A stretch of DNA of 64,000 bases from Ovis canadensis (taxonomy: Eukaryota; Chordata; Mammalia; Artiodactyla; Bovidae), in NCBI RefSeq assembly GCF_042477335.2, contig NC_091245.1, positions 28,468,501 through 28,532,500 of the forward strand, written 5' to 3'. Positions 46,001 through 58,000 of the stretch are shown piece by piece. How positions within the stretch are numbered: position 1 is the stretch's first letter; every line of letters begins with the position of its first letter. Under the pieces are notes generated by a model. That model saw only the letters and a list, made by a program, of their open reading frames with translations. It made no database searches and was not told the DNA's origin. The position numbers were made by a program, and so were the translations under genes.

Positions 46001-49000
46001 GCAGAGGTCAGAACCAGCAGGAGGAGCTGCCTCTGCTTGAGGGGCTGGGGTGGGGGTGCTCACCGCCACAGGTCTTCTGGTCCAGGAGCTGGTAGCCTGC
46101 AGGGCAGGTGCACTCAAAGCCAATCTTAAGGTCGGTACAGATGTGGGAACAGCCGCCATTGTTGCGCAGACACTCGTTCAGGCCTGGGGAGGGACATGCG
46201 CTCCTGAGGGTCCAGGAATTGAGACTGGGGTGGGGGAGGGACACGGATGGGCCTGGAGCTGAAGCAGAGACTCAGGGCAGCCTCAGCCTCCCCCAGAGCC
46301 TCATCGAGCCTCAGCCTCGTTAGCCAGGTGACTGGGCAAGAGGAGGCTCACAAAGGGTCCTTGCTTAAGGCCAGATACACAGACAGGACAGGGTGGAACC
46401 AGAACTCGGGTCCTTTGCCTCCCAGGCCAGGACTCTGTCCATCACCAGCCTGGAAGCAGCCAGGCTGCCTAAGATCTTTCCTTTCACAAACACATTTCTT
46501 ACATCTCCTTCCTCATGACCTCAGTAAGCATGTGCCATGTCCAACCCTCAAGTACCTTAAGAATCCCCCGTGAAATGCCCTTGCTTAACCACCTCCAGTC
46601 TCGGGAAGCCCACTTCCCCCCGAGGCAGCTGGTGCCACGCAGGGTTGGCCAGAGTCCAATGGCTCCCTCAGCATTTCCTTAAAGCGCTGATTCTTGGTCC
46701 CCTGCCTTTCACGTGTCTTTCTCTGCATGCACTCCATCTGTCCATGCCCCTCTCTGGATGGGGCCCAGAGCTAGTCTGCCACCCAGAAGGGTCTGAACTA
46801 CTACAAGGGCTGCCCATTACTGAGCTTGTGGTTATTTAAGACTGCCAGGCCTCTATCTCCATGGCACTGTTGCTAAGTCAGTTCTCTCCCACTGTGAATT
46901 ATGGTGGACTTTTTCCCCCTCCTCCCCTCTCAGCACCTGTCCCTATTCCTACACTTGGTCACGAGTCTGGTCCCAAGATTACCGACTGCTGCAAGGGATG
47001 TAGGGATCTGGTTCCCCCATCCTCCACACCCTCACCACGTCTGGCAGGGTCCTAGTGGAGGTCAGAGAGGCCAGGACCAAGGCTCACCAAGTTCTCACAG
47101 CATCTTCTGGGCTTTAGAATCACAGAAGGTTAACTCTTCAAGCCAGGGGAAGGTGCCGTGCCACCCTCTGCCCATTAGACCCCTGCCCCGCCACTCCAGC
47201 CAAGCCAAGCAGAGCTGTGCCGAGCCAGCCAGGGCCATGCACACAGCCGGTCTGAGCTTCCCACCCCAGGCCATGCATAGCTGTGGGTGCCCCCCCCCTC
47301 CAGCCTGAGCCATGCTGGGGGAATGTTCCCCTTTACCCCTGGGCCGCCTTCTGTTTCTCTGGGATGTTGGCAGAACTGAAAGAACAAGACCACGGCAACC
47401 CCATGACTGGTGGGCTGGGGGTGACTTGGCCAGGCCCACCACTGGGAAGCCCCAGCCCCTTGGGGTGGGCTGGTTTCTGGAGGGCACCACCTGCAGGAAT
47501 CTCCCCGTCACTCCCAGCCCTCCCTGACCTCTCCCATAGCACACTGCACACTACTGCCTCAGCGCCGTCCCTCACTTGTTCACCTGCTCACTCATGGCCT
47601 CAGTCACCATCATTCACTTCCTCCCTCTCCTTCTGCAGGAGCTGCAGTTCAACCACTGTATTTACTGAGCACTGGGTGGACCGGGAGGTGCCAGATGGCT
47701 CTGATGGGGGAAGGGGAGAGTGCCACGTGACTTAGGCTTCCATGAAAGACAAAGGCGCAGAGGCCTCCAGGGTTGAGGTGAGTCAGGGTCAGAGAACGGG
47801 TAGAGGGTCCCTCAGCCCTGGAGAGCCAGCACGGAGGCAGAAGAGGGGAGTCTCTGGGCCTTCCCAGTTTGGTCTACCCTGGAGGTGAGTCTGCGGGGGG
47901 CCTGCAGTGGGGGGAGGGAGGGAAAGTGGTCCAGAGAGGCCCGAGGGGCATTTGGGGTCCCCACGGAAGGAAGGGGCAGTGCCCCAGCACTAGTGCACGC
48001 CTGCATGCACACACGCCAGCCCACATGCACAGGCGCATTCACACAGACATGGCAGCCACACAGAGACACGTGACGCCACTCCCTTGCCTTCCTCCGAGAA
48101 GGAGTCACGGATACAGACACTGGTCTCTCACCAGCACAGAGACACAAACACATGCGTACATACGTCTCTTTGGAGTGTCATGCAAAAGACAAGAGAGAAG
48201 AGGGTTCAGCAGGTTAGTCTCCGGTAGGGCGCCTAGGCTCGGATGTTCCTGCCGCCCTATCCTCTTTTCCATGACTTCCTTCTTCTGGGACTTTTCAGGG
48301 CAGAGGCTGGGGGGAGTCTGTCACCTGCAAGCTCAGACGAAGGCCCAGTGACCTTCTCCCAGCTTCTCTTCCTCTCCGAAATCAATTTCCCAATTCTCAA
48401 CAGGGGCAAAAGTGTGCTGTTTCAGGAAGCTCAAGGGAATGATCTGCTCTGAAGGCCCAGGAGGGAGGGTGCTGGGTGGAAACGGGCCTGCCAAGAAGGC
48501 AGGGGAGGGAGGATCTGACCTAGGCTCTGTCCACTCAGGTGTTCTCTGTCCAAGCTGCTGACCTCAGAAATGAACCTTCCTAGAGCCCACCCTGAGTTTC
48601 CCACAAGCTCTTGGTGATGTCCGCCCACCTGCAATCCAGACTCTCCTACCCCTTTTAGCTGGGCACCCAGCCCGACAGCTCTGGCCGTCAGGGCAGCCGC
48701 CTCCTTGCATTCCTTGCTTGTGTCCAGCCTGTGAGTCTGGTCTCCCAGAAAGTTCCTCAGGGCACAGGACGGTGCCACCCTCTGCTGCTGGGTCTGCCCT
48801 ATCCTTACCCAGGCCTGGCTTGAGCCCAGTGACCTTCATCTGTGCCTCGTCTGGCCACCCACTGGCTGTTCCCCACCTCTTCCACTGCAGGGTCCCCTGC
48901 TGTGGGGGCTGGAAGGCCTCAGAGGCCAGGGCCCTGGCTAGGACAGCAGGGCAGAAACAATGAGAAAGAGAGAAAGTTCCCAAGTGAGCACACACTCAGA

Positions 49001-52000
49001 GGTCTGAATCTGAAACAACTGAAGAGAGGCTGTGTTTACGAGAGGAAGCACAATTTTGAGCATTTGGAAAGGAAAGGCCCTTAGATTTGCAGAAACACAG
49101 AACAAGAGGCCCCAAAGGCAAAGAGCCCCTTCTGAGACCACGGGACAGCACATGTGCAGAGGGGCGGGTGAGGGCTGTGGCCTGAGGGCCGGGAGGGGGT
49201 GTCACGGGGGGTTGGTCCAGCAGCCGGACGGAGACAGGTACTGTACCACACTCTTTCAGAGGCTCATCCGACCAGTCCCGGCAGTCCCTCTGAGCATCAC
49301 ACACTTTCCTGCCGTCCACGCACTCGCCACTCTTACACTGAAATCTGCGGGGACCCTCACATGTTGACTCTGTCGGGCCGGACAAGAGAGTGGACAGCAC
49401 CTGTGAGACCTTAGGCAGGGAGGGTTGGGGTGGGCTGGGCCTGTGGGAGGTGAGGAGAGCTCCAGACTCAGCCCCCACCAGCCTCCAGATGGTGGCCCAG
49501 GATTGACAGCTGAATACAGGGCTGGTGGGAGCTCTGTTCACAGGACAGGACCTCAAGGATAACCAGGATCATGGAGGTGGGCAGGGTGTGGGGGTCTACA
49601 TCTGAACTGCCACCATTAGGGACCTTGGAGGGAAATGCAGCCCCTCTACAGACACCCTGAGGGCTGCAGGGACCATCTCCCGAGGGGGCCTATGCTCCAG
49701 GGGTCCTAGACTGGGGAGGCCACCTCACTGCCCAATCCTTGATCCACTTCTCCAGATGACCAGGGGCTCAGGGTCCCTACTCCTGCAGGGTGATGACAGA
49801 GAGCTACCTGAGAATTAAGGGGGCCCCTGGGGAGCAGGATCCTGCCTCTGCCTGGCCCAGGAACCAGTTAGTGAAGCTGCTTGTAGGTGCAGATGGAGAC
49901 AAAGGGTGGGGGCTGGATCTCCGCAGTGCCTTCACACCCCTCCCCCAGGCCTCTTTCAGCTTCTGCGAAGTCCTTAGGGCTCCAGTTTTAGTGCCACGTG
50001 GACCCGCAGGGAGGGGCTCTGGGTGGTTTAGGGACAAGTAATACTCTGTGGGAAGAGGCATCATAAGGGCCCAGGGGTGGTGTCTCCCAACTCCGCTCTC
50101 TCCAGGGAGCCAGGGGAAAGCTCAGCCGGTGCCGTCCCCTTGCCGCTGACCACACTCACCCTGCAGGCAGCCAGTTTCGTCACTCCCGTCTGGACAGTCC
50201 TGCTCCTGGTTGCAGCGCTTGATGGCAGGCACACAAGTCCCATCCCCACACTGGAACTCATCTCCACGGCAGGTGCCCAGTGCTGCCAGGGGAGGGTGAG
50301 CAGAGAGGGTCAGCGCCCTCAGGTGCTGGGAAAGCTCTGCTCCCCCACCTCCAGCCCCACCTCCACTCCACATCCACCCCGGGCAAGAACAGAACCAGTC
50401 GCTGAGCTTGGGAGTCTTCGGAGGACACCTGGCCAGGGCACAAGATGGGGAGACTGAAGCTCAGAGAGGGGGAAGGCCTCACCCAGGGTCACACAGCACT
50501 CTGGCAGGCAAAGCCAGCACTAAAACTCAGGTCTCCTATTTCCCTCTCTACCGGCTCTCCCCAGGGCCACCCCTCCGGAACAGACACGTGAACTTCTTTG
50601 GAATCTCAGTGCTCATTACTTAATGACCTCAGCCTTTCAGCAAACCCTTCCTCAGTGCCCAGGATGTAGGGGTGGGGGGCACAGATTACTAAGAGCCTCC
50701 CCTTCCTCTAAGACCTCAAGGGTGCAGAGCAGGGCTGAGGGGCAAAGGAGATCATTGTGTGGATGTGTTGACAAGGTGGCCAGGAACCTGCAGGAGCTCA
50801 GGGGAACCCAGCCGAGCAGGGCCCATCAGAGGAATCTGAGAGAAGCCTTGAAGGATGAGCAGGCCCAGGAGGTAGGGAAGGGTCGGGTGGGGGCTCTTCT
50901 TTAGTGTACCAAGGTGTCTGGCATTGGAACCAGTGGGTGACTACTCGGGCCAGGGAAGGCAGAGGTGGGAGGTATGACAGGGGCAGGGGCGCATCCCGGA
51001 GGGTCACAGGTACCTGTGAACACCCTGAGCTCCGCAGCTTAGCAGCCATGTGACCACACACACTTCACGTTTCCCCAGTTCTGTCGCCCCCGTTAAACCA
51101 CGACTAGGGTCGGAGTAGGGCGAGAAGAGGCGGCCCCCTCTGCGGACCGTGGCGCACCCGCGGCCCTGGGCGATATGGGGGCGGGCGGGGGCTTACGGCA
51201 GTCGGCCTCGTCCGACTTGTCCTTGCAGTCGCGGTCACCGTCGCAGCGCCAGCCCAGGTGCACGCACTCGCCGCTGCGGCAGGCGAACTGGGCGGCGGCG
51301 GCGCAGGCGGCCGGCGCGGGCGTGGCCCGGGGGCCCGCGCGGCCGCACAGCTCGGGCGCCTCGTCCGAGCGGTCCTCGCAGTCGAACTGGCGGTCGCAGA
51401 CCCAGCGCTCGGGGATGCAGGCGCCGCTGTCGCCGCTGCAGCGGAACTCGCGGGGCCCGCAGGCCGGGTCGGCACAGCCGCGCTCGTCGCTGCCGTCGCC
51501 GCAGTCGTCGTCGCCGTCGCACACGAACACGGCGGCCAGGCACGAGCGGTTGCTGCACTGGAACTCGTGCGGGGCGCACACTGCGCGGGACAGAGAGCCA
51601 GTCGGCCCGCCAGACCCTATCCCCGGCGCCCCGGGCCCGCCGGTCCCGCTCTAGGGGCCCTGATCCTCACCCACCAGCCTGAATGAGCCCTGCTGGGGGC
51701 CCCAAATGTGGACGGCAGAGGGGGCCTCCAATCGGGGGTCCAACTAGGGTCATGCTGAACGACCCGGGGCAGCAGGCTCATCCCCTTAGCGTCACTGGGA
51801 GCGGGAATTCCTGTCCTGCTGCCTACAGGATGGTGGGACTAAGAGTCTCTAAAGCTGCAGAGTGTAACCTGTCTTGAAGGCCTCCCCCAGTGTTCCCAGG
51901 AAATGATATGTAGCATGACACCGACCCTTCCAGGAACAAGGCCCTCGACCTACTTCCGTAGCTCAGGCCCCTCCCCGCTCCCTGGTTTGCTTGCATATCC

Positions 52001-55000
52001 CCTCTAAGTCCCTTGGCCTGGCATCCAAGGCCACTGGCATGGAGCTACTGCTGTAGCTCCATCCCCTCACTCCACTCACACCTTGCTTCCCATCACACAC
52101 TAGACCATTTGTGCACTTTCCCACTTCCCAGCCTTTGCCCAGGCTGTTTCATCTGCTGGACGCCCATCTCTTGTCTGCCACTGTCTCTCTTTATCACAGT
52201 GATGAGTTCAAATCCTTCAAGGGTCCAAATTCTACCTCATTCATAACACACTTCGTGTTCCCTGCTTGGGAAGTTTCCACACACCTCCAATCTTCTTTCA
52301 GGAACCCTTCACAGCCTGCTCAGGGGTCTGGGTCTCCTGTCCTTCTCTGTCTGCCCCATGACCACAAACTGCATAGGGGTGGGCTCTGAGATTGACCCAC
52401 TTTTTCCTGAAGGTCCAGCACAGAGCTCCCTGCAGTGAGTGCGTGTGGTGGAAATGGAGGCTGGACCAGCCCAGGTGTGAGGAATAATTTAGGGATTCAC
52501 AATCATTATGGAGAAGGAAATGGCAACTCACTCCAGTATTCTTGCCTGGAGAATCCTATGGATGGAGGAGCTTGGTGGGCTACAGTCCACGGGTTGCAGA
52601 GTCGGACACAACTGAGTGACCTCACTTTCACTTAATCACTATGGGTACAGGTCATTGGCCCTGCCTAGGGCCCTGGGCTTCCCCTTCCTGGTGGGCTGCT
52701 CTGAGCTCAGAGGCTGGGAGAGCCTTAGAGACCAGTAGCCCCACTACCAATTTACAGATGGGGAAACTGAGGCCCAGGGAGAGGAGAAACGTGCCCAGGG
52801 TCGCACAGTCAGTTTGCGGTGACGATGGGTCCAGAACTCAGGTTTGGGGCTCTTACTTCCTACTCTGACTCCTCTTGGCTTTCCAGTTTTATTCCCACCT
52901 GGAGTTTCTAGAGTAGCGACCTGGCTTCCTCCCTCCTTCTTTCCTTATACAGAGGCCAAGAAGAGGCCTGGAGCCCCAGGCCAGGCATGGATACAGAGGC
53001 TGCACGTGCATGCATGCTAAGTCACTTCAGTCGTGTTCGACTCTTTGTGACCCAATAGCCTGTAGCCCACCAGGCTCCTGTGGGATTCTCCAGGCAAGAA
53101 TACTGGAGTGGGTTGCCATGCCCTCCTTCTGGGGATCTTCCCCATTCAGGGATCAAACGCTCATCTTTCATGTCTTTGCTTTGGCAGAAGCGCCACCACT
53201 AGCGCCACCTGGGAAGCCCGGTAACTTGGTGGTGGCAGCACCCCATCTTTCCACGCGGGGGCGCCAAAAGTCCGTGTTTTTACTTTCTGTTGGAAACCTG
53301 TCCTTTTTCATTGTTACTGAACATAAATTAGAAGGATGCCTTCAGTTTCACAATGTAGGCAGCTCGTGTCATGTGTTGCTGACGGCTCTATCAAGTTTCT
53401 GACAGATGAATTTTTTCCCCTTCTGGGCTTTTGGGATGTTGGGGCCTTGGTAGGAAAAATCACCCTACTCTGTGATGTCTGCCCTTCAAGATTAAGCTGA
53501 TGCCTAGATGAGCCCTCCCTGTCTGGACAGGGAGGAGGAGTCACTATGATCAGAGTTCTAGGAGGAAGAGCCGCTTCATCGTGAGCTTGCTCCAAGGTTT
53601 CGAAGCTGACAGCACCTTTAAGATCTACATCACCAGGCCTGTGTTGAGGGACCCCTCCCAGCATTCATGAATGGAAGAAGCTTTGAGGGATGAGAGAAGG
53701 GAGAATTCTTTTTCCTTTGCCTTGGTGATTGGGAGCTGAAGCAGAGAAGCCCAATAGGACCTTTGAACATGACTATTTTCTATAATTAACAGGGAACAGC
53801 CCTGCCCCAACATGCCAGAGTTAGAGCTATTCCCACTCCTGGAAATAGTGGCCGATAGCCTTGATGACTGCGGAAACATTTGATTTTCAGGAGGTATGGA
53901 GGGGAGAGGATTCTCACTGGCCAGTGAGGCCCCACAGCATTATCACAACTGCAGAAATGAGGCAGTGTACCACTGGGGCTTTGCAACTGCTGGTCCCAGC
54001 CGGGATCTGCCCCCATACCCAGACGCTTCCAGCTCCAGAGATATCCAAATTCCAGAGACTTACATTCTTAGAGTGCTGTGACCTAGAAGCCCCCAGAGGA
54101 GGCGGCACTTCCCCCAGGCCAGGAAGGATGGGTAAGATACAAGGACAGAAGCTGGCAGAGTGAGCAGGGTGGGAGACAGTGGTGGACAAGTCCTTGGCAA
54201 AAGCCCCCGAGCGATCGCCCGGATCTCTGCCCAGCCTCACAGCCCAGTTCCAACAGCCAGTCTGTCTCCCCCATTCATCATGAGCTCCCAGAAAGAGGCC
54301 TATAGGATTCACCTTCTTGTCCCTTCCAGAGCCTGGCACACAGTAGGCGCCCATTGCATATGAGACATGCCCAGCCAGGCCGCCTTCCCCACTGGCCCAG
54401 GCCCTGCTGGCCTGCCCCCTGGGAAGGAGATAATCCTGTGTTTGAAGCCCACTGATGTGGAACTGCCCCAGTGACCACTTCCATCTGTCCCTGCAGAAGC
54501 CTGCTGAGACTGTCTTCCTGCCCCGTGACATTGGTGCTCAGACCTGAGATTTCAGCAACAGTCCTCAGGAATCTGCTCCCTTCCCGCCGACTGCCGGTGT
54601 CCTCCCCCAGGCCACCACCATTTCTCACTGTGGCCCCCACTCTGGTCTCCTGCCCCTGCTCAGAGATCAGTGCAGACTTATGGAATGGATGAGCAGATGT
54701 CAGGCATGGTTAAAACACGCATGGACTTTGCTGTCCGGACCTGAAGTTGAAACTCACTCAGTCCCATCACTTAGCTGTGGGCATTGTTCCTCACTTGTCT
54801 GAGCCTCAGTTTCCTCACCCACAAATGGGGATGATAATGGCTGCTCGTGAGGTGGTTGTGAGGATGAAAAAGAATGTCTCTTCAAAGTGCCCGGCCATTA
54901 CTAGTGTCCTGACCGTCCCCCTTTCCTCTCCACCTCCCAAGCCCCCTGCAGCATCTGGCCCTCCTTCCCCACGACTGGACACTGCTGCCCAAGGCTGCCT

Positions 55001-58000
55001 GACCGAGACCCTGGGGACCAGACCCTGGACTCACACGTGGCACATCCAGCCTCGTCCGCTCCGCTCTCACAGTCCTTCTCTCCATCGCAGCGCCACGAGG
55101 CTGGCACACACTTGTGGCTGGAGGGTCCACAGCTCAGCTTCTCTGCAGGACACACCTGCTTGGCTGCAGAGAGACACAAGTGCATGGCTTAGCCAAGAGG
55201 GACAAAGGGCATGGTGCCAGTGAGCCCTACTGCCCGACTCCAGCCACATGGCCTGAAGCCCTGGGAATCCACCAGGGCCTTCCTGTCTCAGTTTCTTCGT
55301 CTGAGAAGCTCCTCTGCCCTAAGGCTTTCTTATTCGTGTATTTGCTTTTGGCTGGGCTGGGTCTGTGTTGCTGTGTGCGGGCTCCTCTAGCTGTGGTGAG
55401 CGAGTCTGTGGTGGCAGCGGCTGTTCCTGCTGTGGAGCACGGGCTCTAGGGGTGCGAGGGCATCAGTCTTTGTGGCAGGAGGGCTCAGTAGCTGTGGTTC
55501 TCAGGCTCTAGAGCATGGGCTCCATAGTTGTAGCACATGGGTTTAGCTGCTCTGCAGCAGGGAGAACCTTCCAGGACCAGGACTCGAGCCTGTGTCCCCT
55601 GCATTGCAAGGTAGATTCTTAACCACTGAACCACCAGGAAAGTCCTACCCCTAAAACGTTCTGAATCCTACAGTTGACCCTGTCACTGCCCTGCCTAACA
55701 CCCTCTCATGGCCCCTGGTCTCTGGCCCTCAAGACCCTCTTCAGTTGAGCCAACCCCTGCACCTGCCTCACCAGCCTAACCTCCCAGCCTTCCCTTTAGG
55801 CTCCAGCAATATGGAGCCACCATGCCCTGCATGCACCTCTGCCATTTCCAGCTGTGTGCCCGTGGCAAGATACGCCCTGTTTGGGTCTCAGTTTGCCCTC
55901 CAGATCAGTGACTCTGTGATCCGAACCTGCAGATGGGAAGGGCTCACCACAGCCCCAACAGCTCCCTCCAAGCCTGCCTCCCCCCGTTAATGTGCCGAGC
56001 CTGCTGCTGAGAGCAGTCGCTGTGTGCCAGGGCCCAGCGGGACCACACAGCTATAATTACTGCAGCCGCAATCAGAGACTGACTCAATCAGGGGCCCGAA
56101 GCTCCAGGGCTGATTCTCAATTTGGAAGAAAGAATGAGAAGACTGATCCAGCCTGGGGATGGCTCTCGTTCTGAGCACCCCAGGACGACCCACGTGACAG
56201 ACCCAGCCGAGGCAGAGACATCTCAGACCTCCATGCTGGCTTCCTCACCCTGCCTTCCAGGGTGTACACGGGCCGAACCCAGTGGTCTCTAGGATGTGCC
56301 AGGCGCAGTGCTAGACGCTTCCACTGTATCTTCATAGTACTCCAGCAAGTATAGGTTACACTGGGGCCTCCAGCATGAAGGTCAAGGGCACGGGCTCTGG
56401 GGCTTGGCGGCCTGGGTTCAGCTCAGTCACTTGTTGGCATCTCCCTTGGCCATCAATCCTTATCTCTGCGCCCATAAAGTGGGGATAATACTATTCCCAG
56501 TCCCAACGTACAACAACTACGTTAACGTCTGTAAAGCAATTAGAATGCCCAGCCAGTGCTCACTCATGATACCTACTATTATTCTCCGCACGTAGCAGCT
56601 GAGGACGTATCTATTTCCTCAGTGAGCATCCTGCTGTGGACCACACATGGCACCCAGTGCCAGGTCCTACTCAGTCCTGAAGACCCAGGATAGGGTGCAG
56701 TCAGCTGTGTCTCATGCCAGAGGCTGAGAACAGTCCACGGCATCCTGGAGGCAGTGGGTTACTGGTATCTTACCCTCAGTTCTTCTCTCTAATCTCAGAC
56801 CAGTTTCCCCAACCTTTTGCTTCCATAGCTGGGATGAAAGCCCACAAGAGATGGAGAGAAGGACACAGATAAGATGAGTTGGGGGCAGGTGTCTGAGTCA
56901 AGACCCCAAGATACTACTACACCATGGGAAAGGAGTACCTTGTACCTCCCAACTGTGGACCCCAAAGTTATCCCTAGGAATACATTTCATAAATATAAGG
57001 CAACCTGTTGGGAATACAGGATTCAGGGGATTCATTTTACAGGAATTTCCCTTTACAAATACTGTCGGGCAGAGCCCTGGAAGCACTAACACTCAAACAT
57101 CCTTTACACAGGCTTCCTTGGGAGGTGGCACAGGTGATGAGGGGCCTGGGAGTCAGGGGAGGGGCCCAGAGCACCTCCATCACCCACACACTGCAGGAAC
57201 CAAGAAAGTACTTCCCGCTCTGGGCCCAGCTGAACACGAGGGGGCTGCAGCAACCAGCAATGTCCCAGATAAGGGGTGGGCTGGTGGGTGGTGGGTGCAG
57301 GTTCCTGGGCCCCAGCTCACACTAGACTGAATCCAGGCTTCCAGGGCAGAGCCCAGGCATGTTAGCAACTCTGCCCACCCCGGCTTGCCCTGGTGATTTT
57401 CAGCACCCCATTTGAGAAACCCTGGGTTACCATTCTGCAAATCCAAAAGATACAGGAGATTTCATGTCTTTTAAATCCACTTCCAGAGAAGTGTTAGAGG
57501 AGGCGCTGTATGTCTGCAAGCCCCTGACACAGAGGGGACAGAGGGACGAGGCAGCATCTGTGCGCCAGGCCTCAGGAAACAGATGCTCACGGGGAGTTGT
57601 TAGGGAGCCGTGGTTACTGAGCACCTACTGTGGGGCAGGCTACTTCATGCTGAGTTGATATTTTCCCATGTCACCCTGACCCTCTCCCTGTCACATAAGC
57701 AGGCCCTGCAGGCTGTGACTTGAAACTCCAGGAACACCATTCACAAAGACGATGTTATTAGGGGCACCCCTAGAACAGAGCAGGACACTGGTCCTGCAGG
57801 TAAGCACTCCATTTTACAGCTAAGGAAACCAAAGCTCAGAGAGACCCGGACCAAAGCTCAGAGTAACTGGCCCCAAATGCACAGCAGTGAGAGTCAGAGT
57901 CGAGATTCCTTTGCCTAAACCCTGCCCTTTCCATCAAACCCCTCACTCTCCTGTGGGTAGGGTAGTGGCCCAATCATCGTTGTTCAGTTGCTCAGTCGTG

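Noticed and set aside
47283-47735. 150-codon plus-strand frame in an LRP8 intron, and a matching minus frame with an RNRRRPRG basic cluster
   Set aside because: GC-rich low-complexity translation. The basic cluster lies near AG/GT pairs, but the phase does not fit LRP8 exons.
51149-51686. Long plus-strand open frames opposite LRP8 exon 5 (up to 177 codons)
   Set aside because: They are antisense shadows of a GC-rich, stop-poor coding exon, with Ala/Arg/Gly-dominated composition and no recognisable domain.
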